From contig NC_019702.1 of assembly GCF_000317085.1 (NCBI RefSeq), forward strand, positions 2,448,394-2,512,393: 64,000 nucleotides of DNA, written 5' to 3'. Origin of the DNA: Synechococcus sp. PCC 7502. GTDB taxonomy: Bacteria; Cyanobacteriota; Cyanobacteriia; Pseudanabaenales; Pseudanabaenaceae. The translations under genes were made by a program, and so were the position numbers. Under the pieces are notes generated by a model that worked only from the letters and a program-made list of their open reading frames with translations, made no database searches and was not told the origin of the DNA. Of this stretch, positions 55,324 to 64,000 are shown piece after piece; the first letter of the stretch is position 1, and every line of letters begins with the position of its first letter.

Positions 55324-56682
55324 TTAGCCAAATATTTCCGCAGGGTCGGCAGATTGCACTTTACGCAGAGAAATTGCTCCAGAGATTACACACATTAAAA
55401 CCGTGAGGATCATTACCTGTATGCCTCGCTCTATGGTCATATCTAGGGGTAATCTTGTGGCGTTTTTAGTCAGAGAATACAGCCCAAGGCAGGCAAAAAA
55501 TCCGGGAATATAGCCCAAAATTGAAAGGACAAAAGCTTCTTGAATTACCACAAATGCCAAGTACCAGTTGCTATAGCCCATTGCCTTTAGGGTTGCATAT
55601 TCTGCCATGTGATCAGATACATCGGTATAGAGAATTTGATACACAATCACAATGCCCACAATAAACCCCATGACCGTACCGAGGGAAAAAATAAAACCGA
55701 TGGATGTACTCTTTTGCCAATAGGAACGCTCAAAATCAATAAAGCCTGCCCTCGTCAAAATTTTAATGTCATCGATCGCCACGGACTTGGACTTTTCAAT
55801 ATCTTCTAAGGTAAGGCGATATTTATCAATGATCAGGCGATCCTTTTTATCTGGATCAGCATACCTAACCCGATCACCATCCACAGTAATTCCTGGTACA
55901 GTTGGTAAAATCACCTCTTTATTGGGAAAACTCTGTACATAGTCCAAGATCATTTCATAGGGAGAAGCATCAGGCTTGAGGTTAATTAAGCCTACATTGA
56001 TTAGTCCTGCTTGGCGGTTATCAAAAATCCTTAAAAAATTGGTTTGACTAGTAATAATAGTGCCATCGGCGGCAAAGGAAGACCCTAACTCAAATAATCC
56101 GCCTACGGTTATCGTGCGATTAGCTACCTCTCTGGTAACAAAATTATTACAGGCAAATCCAGCAGGGATATATTTTGTAGCTAATTCCTTACTAACTCCA
56201 CATTCTTGGACAATTGGACCAAACTCACTACGGGAAGAGCGATCGAATAAAATTACATCTTCGACCTTAGTTTTTGCTAAGTTTTCATTAGCCCCGGGCA
56301 TTTTAAATATTTTGGAATCGGGGTCAGCCCCTAAAACTAAAATATTGCGGGTTTGTCCAGCAGGATCATTTTTAACTTTCCACGCTGCTAAACCGATATA
56401 AAGCTCATGAATTGACTCTACACCCTTATATCCGAAAGCTTGGTACAATCTGCGCTGGGAGAAATTTCGCATTCCCACTAAATTAGTGGATTGGGGACTA
56501 ATGATCGCCACATCGGTTCGGAGGTTTGTATGTAACCGCACCGCACTGGTAAATAGAGCATCTTGGAAGCCGAGTTGCATAAATATCAAAATTACAGCAA
56601 ACATGATTCCAGCGATCGCCACCAATAGACGACCTTTTTCGTAGGTTAACTGAAACCAAGCCAAAGGGACAGCAAAGATCAT
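55324..56682 (-). CDS. DevC-like ABC transporter permease with central insertion
   Basis: 452 aa; the DevC proteins I recall are about 385-390 aa. The N terminus VPLAWFQLTYEKGRLLVAIAGIMFAVILIFMQLGFQDALF and the C-terminal STSIGFIFSLGTVMGFIVGIVIVYQILYTDVSDHMAEYATLKAMGYSN are very typical. The surplus length appears to be mostly a stretch of roughly 50-60 residues around 255-315 (TVPGITVDGDRV, KKDRLIIDKY), inside the extracytoplasmic domain. DevBCA exports glycolipids or other envelope material with TolC. devA and devB are not adjacent here. Confidence 0.88.
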   Translation of the reverse strand: MIFAVPLAWFQLTYEKGRLLVAIAGIMFAVILIFMQLGFQDALFTSAVRLHTNLRTDVAIISPQSTNLVGMRNFSQRRLYQAFGYKGVESIHELYIGLAAWKVKNDPAGQTRNILVLGADPDSKIFKMPGANENLAKTKVEDVILFDRSSRSEFGPIVQECGVSKELATKYIPAGFACNNFVTREVANRTITVGGLFELGSSFAADGTIITSQTNFLRIFDNRQAGLINVGLINLKPDASPYEMILDYVQSFPNKEVILPTVPGITVDGDRVRYADPDKKDRLIIDKYRLTLEDIEKSKSVAIDDIKILTRAGFIDFERSYWQKSTSIGFIFSLGTVMGFIVGIVIVYQILYTDVSDHMAEYATLKAMGYSNWYLAFVVIQEAFVLSILGYIPGFFACLGLYSLTKNATRLPLDMTIERGIQVMILTVLMCVISGAISLRKVQSADPAEIFG

Positions 56683-56814
56683 GATGATTAGATGCTTAAT
56701 TACGAATTAATATATTTCAATATTTCATCATCTTAACCTTCCTCTGCTTTTTTCTCTAAATCCTGCTCTAAATCTTGTAAAACTCTTAAAGCCACTATGT
56801 ATGGACAGAGAGGA

Positions 56815-57083
56815 TCAATCTTTTCTTCCTACACTTAGTGTAAAGTACCTGCCTAGGGCTGTTAATAATGCCACAGAGCAGGTAAAAAGCAAATAGATGG
56901 GATTGCGAATCCAGAAGATTGGTTATCGCCCTAGAAATAAATCTCAAAAGGTACCGCCCTGATCGCTGTGATTGAAGCAATTATCATTACGCCAAATAGA
57001 TCAAGTTCTGTCTTACCTGCTGCCAATGCACCACTAATTGCAAATACTGCAGCCCCGACTAGATCAAGAATATACAATAACAA
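56815..57083 (-). pseudogene. Decayed TRIC/UPF0126 family membrane protein gene
   Basis: The minus strand from 57083 reads [20 protein letters not shown], then [18 protein letters not shown]. This is the N-terminal half of the YadS/YvgT (TRIC-type) family. A frame change near 56950 leads to the GGT...DIFLG region being lost, and FWIRNPIYLLFTCSVALLTA continues in another frame with a stop at 56815. The second repeat of the family is missing. The remnant lies 39 bases after the ureC stop, so it was probably once a neighbour in the same transcript. Confidence 0.7.
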
Positions 57084-57121
57084 TTTAGTTACGCCTCTAA
57101 ATCATCAAAATAACCAGATCA

Positions 57122-58831
57122 TCAAAATAAAAAGTACCTTTGTGCCATTGGTAATATCGTAGCTGGTTCGCAGGTTAGGAGTTCGCCATCGGCTCTGACC
57201 TCATAGGTTTCAGGGTTAACCTCAATTACGGGCAGAGCATCATTTAGTTTGAGATCACGCTTAGAAAGTTGGCGATTACCTAGGGTTGGTACCACGATTT
57301 TTTTCAAGTTCAGTTGTTCGGGAATACCCTTAGCGATCGCCGCTTGGGATACAAAAGTTAAAGAGGTTGCGGACATTGCCCCGCCAAAACTCCCAAACAT
57401 CGGACGCATGTGTACGGGCTGGGGTGTGGGAATACTGGCATTAGCATCACCCATTTGCGCCCAAGCTATAAGTCCACCTTTAATTACCATTTCAGGCTTT
57501 ACGCCAAACATGGCAGGTTTCCACAGACATAGGTCGGCAATTTTTCCTGCTTCAATGGAGCCGACATAGTTAGCAATGCCGTGGGTAATGGCGGGATTAA
57601 TCGTGTATTTGGCAACGTAGCGTTTGGCTCTGAAGTTATCATTACGACTGGAATCTTCAGGTAAAGCTCCCCGTTGGGTTTTCATTTTATGGGCGGTTTG
57701 CCAAGTTCTAATAATCACTTCACCAATTCTTCCCATTGCCTGAGAGTCGGAGGAAATCATACTAAATGCCCCAAGATCATGCAAAATATCTTCGGCAGCG
57801 ATGGTTTCACGGCGGATGCGAGACTCGGCAAAGGCGACATCTTCAGGAATACTGGGATCAAGGTGATGACACACCATCAACATATCGAGGTGTTCTTCAA
57901 GGGTATTGACGGTATAGGGACGGGTGGGATTGGTAGAAGAAGGGAGGACATTTGCTTCACCACAGATTTTAATAATATCGGGAGCATGACCACCGCCTGC
58001 GCCTTCGGTGTGATAGGTATGAATAACTCGACCTTTAAAAGCAGCGATCGTATTTTCGACAAATCCAGCTTCGTTGAGGGTATCGGTGTGAATTGCCACT
58101 TGGACATCGTAGCGATCGACAACACTTAGGCAATTATCTATGGCTGAGGGAGTAGTTCCCCAGTCTTCATGGAGTTTTAAGCCCATTGCTCCTGCTTCAA
58201 TCTGTTCATTTAATGCTTCGGGTTTGGCACTATTACCCTTACCCAAAAAGCCTAAATTCATGGGAAAAGCTTCTGCTGCTTGGAGCATTTTGTAGATATT
58301 CCAAGGACCTGGGGTACAGGTAGTGGCGGAAGTGCCTGCGGCGGGTCCAGTGCCTCCCCCAATCATGGTGGTAATCCCAGAGGCGATCGCTACTTCTATT
58401 TGTTGAGGACAGATAAAATGAATGTGAGAATCTATGCCGCCTGCGGTCAGAATTAAACCTTCCCCAGCGATCGCTTCGGTACCAGGTCCGATAATAATAT
58501 CCACATTGTCTTGAATGTAGGGATTTCCCGCTTTGCCAATCTTAAAAATTTTGCCGTCCTTGATGCCCACATCAGCTTTGACAATACCCCACCAATCTAA
58601 AATTAAGGCATTGGTAATTACCGCATCCACAGCCCCGTCCGCATTGGTAATCGGTGATTGTCCCATGCCATCCCGAATTACTTTGCCACCACCAAATTTT
58701 ACTTCTTCGCCGTAGGTGGTGTAGTCTTTTTCCACTTCAATGATTAATTCTGTATCTGCTAGACGCAGGCGATCGCCCACCGTAATGCCATAGGTTTCCG
58801 CGTATGCCGAGCGATTCATTCTATAACTCAT
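57122..58831 (-). CDS. ureC: Urease subunit alpha
   Basis: 569 aa, complete. The nickel site residues are all present: His136 and His138 (HIHF), carbamylated Lys219 ([10 protein letters not shown]), His248 (IHTDTLNE), His274 ([12 protein letters not shown]) and Asp362 (SSDSQAMGR). The flap contains Cys321-His322 (MVCHHLDP). It hydrolyses urea to ammonia and carbamate. The first four residues could be dropped (ATG 58819). The beta, gamma and accessory genes are not adjacent, as in other cyanobacteria with scattered ure genes. Confidence 0.96.
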   Translation of the reverse strand: MSYRMNRSAYAETYGITVGDRLRLADTELIIEVEKDYTTYGEEVKFGGGKVIRDGMGQSPITNADGAVDAVITNALILDWWGIVKADVGIKDGKIFKIGKAGNPYIQDNVDIIIGPGTEAIAGEGLILTAGGIDSHIHFICPQQIEVAIASGITTMIGGGTGPAAGTSATTCTPGPWNIYKMLQAAEAFPMNLGFLGKGNSAKPEALNEQIEAGAMGLKLHEDWGTTPSAIDNCLSVVDRYDVQVAIHTDTLNEAGFVENTIAAFKGRVIHTYHTEGAGGGHAPDIIKICGEANVLPSSTNPTRPYTVNTLEEHLDMLMVCHHLDPSIPEDVAFAESRIRRETIAAEDILHDLGAFSMISSDSQAMGRIGEVIIRTWQTAHKMKTQRGALPEDSSRNDNFRAKRYVAKYTINPAITHGIANYVGSIEAGKIADLCLWKPAMFGVKPEMVIKGGLIAWAQMGDANASIPTPQPVHMRPMFGSFGGAMSATSLTFVSQAAIAKGIPEQLNLKKIVVPTLGNRQLSKRDLKLNDALPVIEVNPETYEVRADGELLTCEPATILPMAQRYFLF

Positions 58832-58995
58832 GCTTCATTTTCCCAAGTTTGTATTTACTATACGGCAGGTATTTTCAGAGAATGTGACTCAAAATGCTTT
58901 TTTCAAGAAAGATAACTGACCATGCACAAAATTATAAAATTTATGGTGAACACCGCTAAAATTAAACTTGCTTAATCCAGTTAAAAACTAAACCT

Positions 58996-59232
58996 ATGCC
59001 CGAACTTGACATTACCCTGCCCAGTATTCGCCATGTTCATCAAATTATTCGCAGTCAGCAGAAAAGTCCCGATGGTTCTCAAACGGTAGAGGTCAAACTA
59101 CTAACTGGTGATGTAATTGTCGGCACCCTGAAATGGATAGATCAGCAATGTATTTGTGTAGATGGGGCGCAGGCGGGCAGAAGTCATAATATGTTGATTT
59201 GGCAGCATGCGATCGCCTATATCAAGTCCTAA
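58996..59232 (+). CDS. hfq: Cyanobacterial Hfq (LSm-type RNA-binding protein)
   Basis: 78 aa. The Sm1-like VEVKLLTGDVIVGTLKWIDQQCICV and Sm2-like LIWQHAIAYIKS strands, after the N terminus LPSIRHVHQIIRSQ, match the divergent cyanobacterial Hfq. That protein lacks the classical Sm2 KHA signature and binds PilB rather than acting as a general sRNA chaperone. Its 3' end overlaps the end of convergent cimA by 11 bases. It diverges from ureC across a 164-base intergenic region. Confidence 0.88.
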   Translation: MPELDITLPSIRHVHQIIRSQQKSPDGSQTVEVKLLTGDVIVGTLKWIDQQCICVDGAQAGRSHNMLIWQHAIAYIKS

Positions 59233-60847
59233 ACCCTGGGCTTAAAGCTCTAGCAAGATTTGTCTCTAATATTAATCCATACTCTAAACCCTCTGCCAAT
59301 GCCTGATAGGAAGCATCAATAATATTGCTTGAAACTCCTAGGGTTGTCCAGCGCCGATCGCCATTGGTAGATTCAATTAAAACTCTAGTTGTTGCCTTGG
59401 TACCACAATTACTATTGAGAATTCTCACCTTGTAGTCGGTTAGGGAAAACTGGGCGATCGCAGGATAAAATTCAACTAGTGCTTTTCTGAGGGCTGAATC
59501 TAAAGCAGCAACAGGTCCATTACCTTCGGCGGCAGTAAGTTTTTCTTGATCTTTCACGATGACCTTAACGGTGGCTAGGGCGGGAGCCTTTTGTTCCATA
59601 TTTAAATCACAATGAACTTGATCGCAATTGACCTGATCACAATGGACTTGAAAGCCACTGAGGGTGAAAAATTTCGGGCGTTGGGCGATCGCTTCCAGCA
59701 TTAATAATTCAAAACTTGCTTCAGCGGCTTCAAACTGATAACCCACCTGTTCTAATTCTTTGATTTTTTGTAAAATCTGACGACAGGCTTGATCATCTTT
59801 TTGCAGCTTAATGCCAAAACTGGCTGCCTTAGATAACACATTACTCAACCCCGCCTGTTCAGAAATTACGATCCTGCGGGTATTACCCACACCTTCTGGG
59901 GCAGTATGTTCGTAGGTGATCGGGTTACGCTGTACGGCACTGACGTGCATCCCTCCCTTATGGGCAAAGGCAGATATGCCCACATAGGCAGCATGATCAT
60001 CGGGAGCAAGATTCACAATTTCGCTTACCTGTCGAGAGATTTCCGTGATTTTAGTTAACTGGTCAGAACTAACGCATTGTTTGCCCATTTTTAATTGCAA
60101 ATTGGGAATTACCGTACAAAGATTGGCATTTCCACAGCGTTCTCCATAGCCATTTATCGTTCCCTGTACCATAGTTGCACCTGCTTCTACGGCAGCGATC
60201 GCATTGGCAACGGCAACTCCCGCATCATCATGGGGATGAATTCCTAACTTGACATCTCCCAATTCCAATTTCACGGCTGCCACAATTTTGCTCACGTCTT
60301 GGGGTAAAGTTCCCCCATTGGTATCACACAAAACTAACCACTCCGCCCCTGCCGCTAATGCTGTTTTCAGGGTGGCGATCGCATATTCAGAATTGTATTT
60401 ATAGCCATCAAACCAATGTTCGGCATCATAGATAATTCGGCGATCGCGGCTGCGTAGATAGGAGATCGTATCTGTAATCATGCTTAGATTTTCATCTAAA
60501 CTTACTCGCAAACTTTCCCGAACGTGCAAATCCCATGATTTCCCAACAATTGTGATCCATTTTGTCCCCGCCCCTAAAATTGGTACCAACATTGGATCAG
60601 CATTTGCCTTAATTCCTGTGCGTCTAGTCATGCAGAAGGGTACGAGTTCCGCATTAGTTAGGGGTGGCAGTTGTTGAAAAAATTCTACATCCTTAGGATT
60701 TGCACCGGGCCATCCACCTTCAATAAACCCAACTCCAAGGCGATCAAGTCTTTGGGCAATTTGAATTTTATCTTCGACGGATAGGGATAATCCTTCCCTT
60801 TGCGCCCCATCTCTGAGGGTTGTGTCATAGATATAGATTTGATTCAT
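59222..60847 (-). CDS. cimA: (R)-citramalate synthase CimA-type
   Basis: 541 aa. The HMGL-like catalytic domain begins IYDTTLRDGAQREGLSL with metal and substrate residues, then the GIHPHDDAGVAVAN metal-binding histidines, GTINGYGERCGNANL and AHKGGMHVSA. The LeuA-type dimerisation domain closes the protein. It condenses pyruvate with acetyl-CoA for isoleucine synthesis. In the linker (about residues 400-414) there is a threefold QVxCD repeat encoded by 15-bp tandem units at 59605-59649. Confidence 0.92.
   Translation of the reverse strand: MNQIYIYDTTLRDGAQREGLSLSVEDKIQIAQRLDRLGVGFIEGGWPGANPKDVEFFQQLPPLTNAELVPFCMTRRTGIKANADPMLVPILGAGTKWITIVGKSWDLHVRESLRVSLDENLSMITDTISYLRSRDRRIIYDAEHWFDGYKYNSEYAIATLKTALAAGAEWLVLCDTNGGTLPQDVSKIVAAVKLELGDVKLGIHPHDDAGVAVANAIAAVEAGATMVQGTINGYGERCGNANLCTVIPNLQLKMGKQCVSSDQLTKITEISRQVSEIVNLAPDDHAAYVGISAFAHKGGMHVSAVQRNPITYEHTAPEGVGNTRRIVISEQAGLSNVLSKAASFGIKLQKDDQACRQILQKIKELEQVGYQFEAAEASFELLMLEAIAQRPKFFTLSGFQVHCDQVNCDQVHCDLNMEQKAPALATVKVIVKDQEKLTAAEGNGPVAALDSALRKALVEFYPAIAQFSLTDYKVRILNSNCGTKATTRVLIESTNGDRRWTTLGVSSNIIDASYQALAEGLEYGLILETNLARALSPGFRT
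59605..59649 (-). repeat. Three imperfect 15-bp tandem repeats inside cimA
   Basis: Plus-strand units AATCACAATGAACTT, GATCGCAATTGACCT and GATCACAATGGACTT. Read on the coding strand they give QVHCD-QVNCD-QVHCD. The units lie in the linker between the catalytic and regulatory parts of CimA, where length changes are likely tolerated. Confidence 0.9.
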
Positions 60848-60981
60848 GGAGTTAGCTTGAAGATTGTGATTCTTTAATTATGCTTGAATTATGGTTTTTA
60901 ACTAAGTTTGCTAATTGGAGGCAGTCCCCAAAATATAGATGAAAAATATAGATGAAAATAATTTCTAGTAAAAAATTGACA

Positions 60982-62718
60982 TTAATTAGCGATCGCCTGC
61001 GAGGACTTAGAAACTTTAGATTTCCATAAATACTCCAATTTATTTGCAGGAATCGTCAGGTATAAAACATCATGATTACTCAGGCAAAATTCCAATAAAT
61101 CCCAGCCATGAATAGTTTGTGAACCAGTTTTAATATTTTTGGTTTCAATATTGGTTTCAATATAAAGAGGCACAAAATCGGCGATCATTGCAGCATCTTT
61201 CACAAGTTTTCCACAAAAAGGATGATGGGGGGTAATTAAAGTGGCTAAAGCTATCCATAAAGTATCGCCAAGAATGCCATTGCCCAGAATCTTTCCTCCT
61301 AGGGCGGCGGCGGCAAAGGAAGGTGCCACAATTTCGCTGGGACTAAGAACAAACTCAAAATCAAAGACTTGGCGTACCATTGCTGCAAACTTGGGGTCTT
61401 CATAGCGTACGATCGCTGGAACTTTAGGAGCCATCCCTTTAGCATTGAGGGCAATTTCTAAGTTAGCAGTATCATTACTGGTTACGGCAATTATGGCTTC
61501 AGCTTTTTCAAGGTAGGCTGCCTTTAAGGTGGCGGGAATACTGGCATCGCCCTGAACTACTGGAATTCCAAGGGAGTTAGCCATATTTAAAAACCGACTA
61601 CTAGGATCACGCTCAATTACCACGACATCATGTCCATAGCCCATCAGTAGTAATGCGGTTTGAGTACCGACCCCGCCTAGTCCACAGATAATGTAGTGAT
61701 TTTGTTGGGGAACCCGTGAAGCATTAATAAATTGCTTAAACCTAGTACCCAAGACAAAGTCATTTAATAGGGCATACCAAATGCCAATTACTGCCGTACC
61801 TACGAGCATCATGATCACCGTAAAAACTTTGATCCCATCAGGCGCTTGTTCAGCAATTTGGCTATTCCCCCCTGCCCCAGTAATCATACCCACGGAAAAA
61901 TAGAGAGAATCAATCAGAGAAATGTTATACCTAAAACTGGTGTAGGTTAAGGTTGCCCCTAAAATTGTCAAAACAAGGGCAAAGGCGACTAAAAGCACCG
62001 CCCGACTATGTTGCTGAAAGTGCCGGAAATTACTGAATAATTTTGCTAATCTTTGCTTGATTGATTTTTGTCCCGATCGCATTGTGGGTTGAGTGCCAAT
62101 CAGTAAGCGATCTCCCACATTTAGCTCCTTTCCCATCGTTACAGCCGAAACTAGATCGGTATGGCGATTTTCACAATCTGCTGGTAAATAGTAAACTAAC
62201 ATTCTGGTGCGGTCTTCCCACAGACGGGAAAGTTTAGTACCTAACCAAGCATGATTTTCGTCAATATACTCTTCATGGATAGACCAAGTTTGATTAAATA
62301 GCCGCAATTGTCCGATCGCCTCATGTCCCAACGCTGTGAAGGCAAATACGGGAGCAGACAAAGCGGAAACACTCATACTGACATGATCTACTAAGGTTCG
62401 ATCTAGACGATCACCTAAATTACTATTAAATAAGCGATTAACCACCCGAATCTGCGGATTTAAAACCCTTGCCTGCATTAAAATTGTCAGGTTCTGAGCT
62501 TCATCGGAGTTAGATAAAACCAAGGTGTGGGCAGATTGTATCCCCGCCTCTATAAGAGTAGAAGCTGCGTGCAGTTCGCCAATAATAATATTAGAACCTT
62601 GATCGTCAGCAATTGGGCGATCGCTAATTCCTACAACTAGAGCTTCCTGTTGCCGTAGTAACCTCAGAATCTTATATCCGACTCGATTTAAGCCACAGAC
62701 AATAATTAGAGGTTTCAT
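60982..62718 (-). CDS. Two-TrkA-N-domain ion channel protein with degenerate pore filter
   Basis: 578 aa. RCK/TrkA_N domain 1 (residues 1-230: IIVCGLNRVGYKILRLLRQ) is followed by a two-helix Ion_trans_2 pore (about 242-340). A second TrkA_N (IICGLGGVGTQTALLLMGYGHDVVVIE, about 350-480) and a C-terminal regulatory part follow. Unlike K+ channels with TVGYG, the pore loop reads ITGAGGNSQ. This KTN-channel-KTN layout occurs in cyanobacteria; selectivity is unknown. It is the only gene on its transcript. Confidence 0.85.
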   Translation of the reverse strand: MKPLIIVCGLNRVGYKILRLLRQQEALVVGISDRPIADDQGSNIIIGELHAASTLIEAGIQSAHTLVLSNSDEAQNLTILMQARVLNPQIRVVNRLFNSNLGDRLDRTLVDHVSMSVSALSAPVFAFTALGHEAIGQLRLFNQTWSIHEEYIDENHAWLGTKLSRLWEDRTRMLVYYLPADCENRHTDLVSAVTMGKELNVGDRLLIGTQPTMRSGQKSIKQRLAKLFSNFRHFQQHSRAVLLVAFALVLTILGATLTYTSFRYNISLIDSLYFSVGMITGAGGNSQIAEQAPDGIKVFTVIMMLVGTAVIGIWYALLNDFVLGTRFKQFINASRVPQQNHYIICGLGGVGTQTALLLMGYGHDVVVIERDPSSRFLNMANSLGIPVVQGDASIPATLKAAYLEKAEAIIAVTSNDTANLEIALNAKGMAPKVPAIVRYEDPKFAAMVRQVFDFEFVLSPSEIVAPSFAAAALGGKILGNGILGDTLWIALATLITPHHPFCGKLVKDAAMIADFVPLYIETNIETKNIKTGSQTIHGWDLLEFCLSNHDVLYLTIPANKLEYLWKSKVSKSSQAIAN

Positions 62719-62827
62719 AGGTTACCAAAGGCAGAGACTAAGTTCCTTAGAAATTGTGATCTCTTTCAGGGGCGTTAAATGTAGCTTAAGGTACTTTTAC
62801 CATTAACCTTAATCTAAACCTTAATTT

Positions 62828-63850
62828 CTACTTGGGAACAAAGGGTTTACCGTTGGGCATGATCGCACTCGTAAAATCAGCTCCATCCAGCTTAGCACCG
62901 CTAAAGTTAGCTTTAGTTAGGTTAGCACCAATTAAAATAGCCCCTGTTAAATCTGCTCCCTTCAAAACCGCTCCCACTAAATTGGCATTACTAATATAGG
63001 CAGAGCTGAGGTTAGCACCCTCTAAAATTGTTCCCGTAAGATTAGCATTACTAAGGTATGCCTCACTTAAGTTGGCATTTTGAGCATTAGCCCGATCCAA
63101 ATTCGCTTCCCGTAAATTGGCTTGATAAAAGTTTGCACCTACAAGGGTGGATGTAGCCAAATCCGCTCCAGTTAGGTTAGCCGTATTTAAGTATGCTCCA
63201 GTTAGGTTTGCTTGTCTTAAATCAACATCTGTAAGGATAGCTCCAATTAAGTTGGCACTGCTCAAATTCGCCATACTCAAGTCCGCTAGGTGCATATTTG
63301 CACTACTCAAATCGGCTTCACTCAGGTCAGTCATACTCAGGTTGGCAGAGGTAAAATTCGCCTTACTCAAATAGGAACCAGTAAGATTAGTTTTTACCAA
63401 AATTGCCTCAGTTAGATTAGCACTGCTCAAGTTAGCTCTACTAAAGTCAGATTCACTAAAGTATGTCCCCGATAGATTCGCCATAATGAAATTCGCTGCG
63501 ATCGCCACCGCATTACCCAAATTTGCTCGGCTTAGGTTGGACTCACTCAAATAAGCACCACTCAAATCAGCCATAATAAAATTAGCCATGCTTAAGTTGG
63601 CATTGATTAGACTTGCTTCGGTCAGGTTCGCCTTACCTAAAATCGCCCCACTGAGATTCGCTTTACTTAAATTCGCTCTGCTTAAATTAATCGATCGCAG
63701 ATTCGCCAAACTCAAATTAATTGAACTTAAAGTAGCAGCACTCAAATCAGCATAGGATAAGTCAATTTTGCTGCGAAAAACCTCTGACCGCCAGTTATTC
63801 CAGATATGAATACCCTGTTTAATAAGGTCTAGTTGTTCTTCATTTGCCAT
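62828..63850 (-). CDS. Pentapeptide-repeat protein
   Basis: 340 aa. After a 40-residue N terminus (LIKQGIHIWNNWRSEVF) the protein is almost wholly A(N/D)Lxx pentapeptides (SLANLRSINLSRANLSKANL and so on), about 55 repeats, which fold into a right-handed square beta-helix. No signal peptide, so cytoplasmic. Such proteins are abundant in cyanobacteria, mostly of unknown function. The strong internal repetition makes the opposite strand look like an ORF too. A HIP1-like GCGATCGCC occurs at about 63497. Confidence 0.92.
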   Translation of the reverse strand: MANEEQLDLIKQGIHIWNNWRSEVFRSKIDLSYADLSAATLSSINLSLANLRSINLSRANLSKANLSGAILGKANLTEASLINANLSMANFIMADLSGAYLSESNLSRANLGNAVAIAANFIMANLSGTYFSESDFSRANLSSANLTEAILVKTNLTGSYLSKANFTSANLSMTDLSEADLSSANMHLADLSMANLSSANLIGAILTDVDLRQANLTGAYLNTANLTGADLATSTLVGANFYQANLREANLDRANAQNANLSEAYLSNANLTGTILEGANLSSAYISNANLVGAVLKGADLTGAILIGANLTKANFSGAKLDGADFTSAIMPNGKPFVPK

Positions 63851-64000
63851 GACAGGAGTTATTTTACTTAGAACAAATCGGTGATGATATTATGCGTTAT
63901 TCATAAGCTGACTAGACTGTGCTTTAATCACCATATTAATTTACAGTTTTTTTACACTTCTTTTACAGTATTTTTAATAATACTTTTACATAACATATCT

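Noticed and set aside
56795-56980. Apparent 61-aa minus-strand ORF and a plus-strand ORF at 56968-57162
   Set aside because: Both overlap the decayed TRIC-family gene in other frames and have no family features of their own.
57122-59232. Urease operon
   Set aside because: Only ureC is present; hfq is divergent, and no other ure gene is in the window.
62828-63850. Regularly spaced repeats resembling a CRISPR or satellite array, with an apparent opposite-strand ORF at 63147-63374
   Set aside because: The periodicity is 15 bases and in frame, produced by pentapeptide codons; repeats are degenerate and without spacers.

Overview
The window comes from a cyanobacterium. The octamer GCGATCGC (HIP1) recurs throughout, and there are lineage-marker genes: a CpcT-type phycobilin lyase, a HEAT-repeat protein of the phycobilin-lyase type, HemJ, a Ycf46-like AAA+ protein, cyanophycinase, MntCAB, a cyanobacterial Hfq, and DUF3177 and DUF4327 proteins. 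Base composition is AT-leaning. A Pseudanabaena-like or related small-genome freshwater lineage would fit, but this is inference only. Most of the window is ordinary chromosomal housekeeping, broken up by insertion sequences and gene remnants.

Layout. 0-5.3 kb: tsaE end, rbgA/ylqF, a response regulator overlapping tail-to-tail with a REC-histidine kinase, aroQ, a TPR protein, and a coupled DUF6883-DUF4926 pair. 5.4-7.3 kb: a parA-type partition locus destroyed by an IS1-family element, leaving its small partner gene. 7.5-14.9 kb: a membrane protein, a Ycf46-like ATPase, dapB, a secreted PEP-CTERM-like gene split by a second copy of the same IS1-type element (clean 8-bp target duplication), and holA. 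14.9-25.2 kb: a polysaccharide cluster with an initiating sugar transferase, three GT4 and four GT2 glycosyltransferases and a polysaccharide pyruvyl transferase, interrupted by an IS5-type element. 25.3-31.0 kb: ribE, an SbcD-like nuclease, then an IS dump (IS256 remnant, AAA ATPase gene truncated by a second IS5-type copy, an intact IS4/IS701-like element).

31.2-47.2 kb: DUF4327, cyanophycinase, a MacB-type permease, a DNA methyltransferase broken by one in-frame TGA, modA, a SemiSWEET, an alpha/beta hydrolase, bcp, the manganese operon mntCAB, an AMIN-M23 peptidase, moeA, hemF, cpcT, DUF3177 and tRNA-His. 47.2-64 kb: small cyanobacterial proteins, recJ, a type I isopentenyl-diphosphate isomerase, hemJ, a HEAT-repeat protein, a DevC-like permease, a decayed TRIC/UPF0126 gene, ureC, hfq, cimA, a TrkA-N ion-channel protein and a pentapeptide-repeat protein.

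The genes fall into metal and cofactor supply (mntCAB, modA, moeA, hemF, hemJ, ribE, ureC), tetrapyrrole/phycobilisome maintenance, surface polysaccharide synthesis, and DNA maintenance (holA, recJ, sbcD). The most unusual signal is in the mobile DNA. Two unrelated IS families each occur as two copies, and in each family both copies carry the same internal frame-breaking lesion in the transposase. Several host genes are caught at different stages of inactivation.
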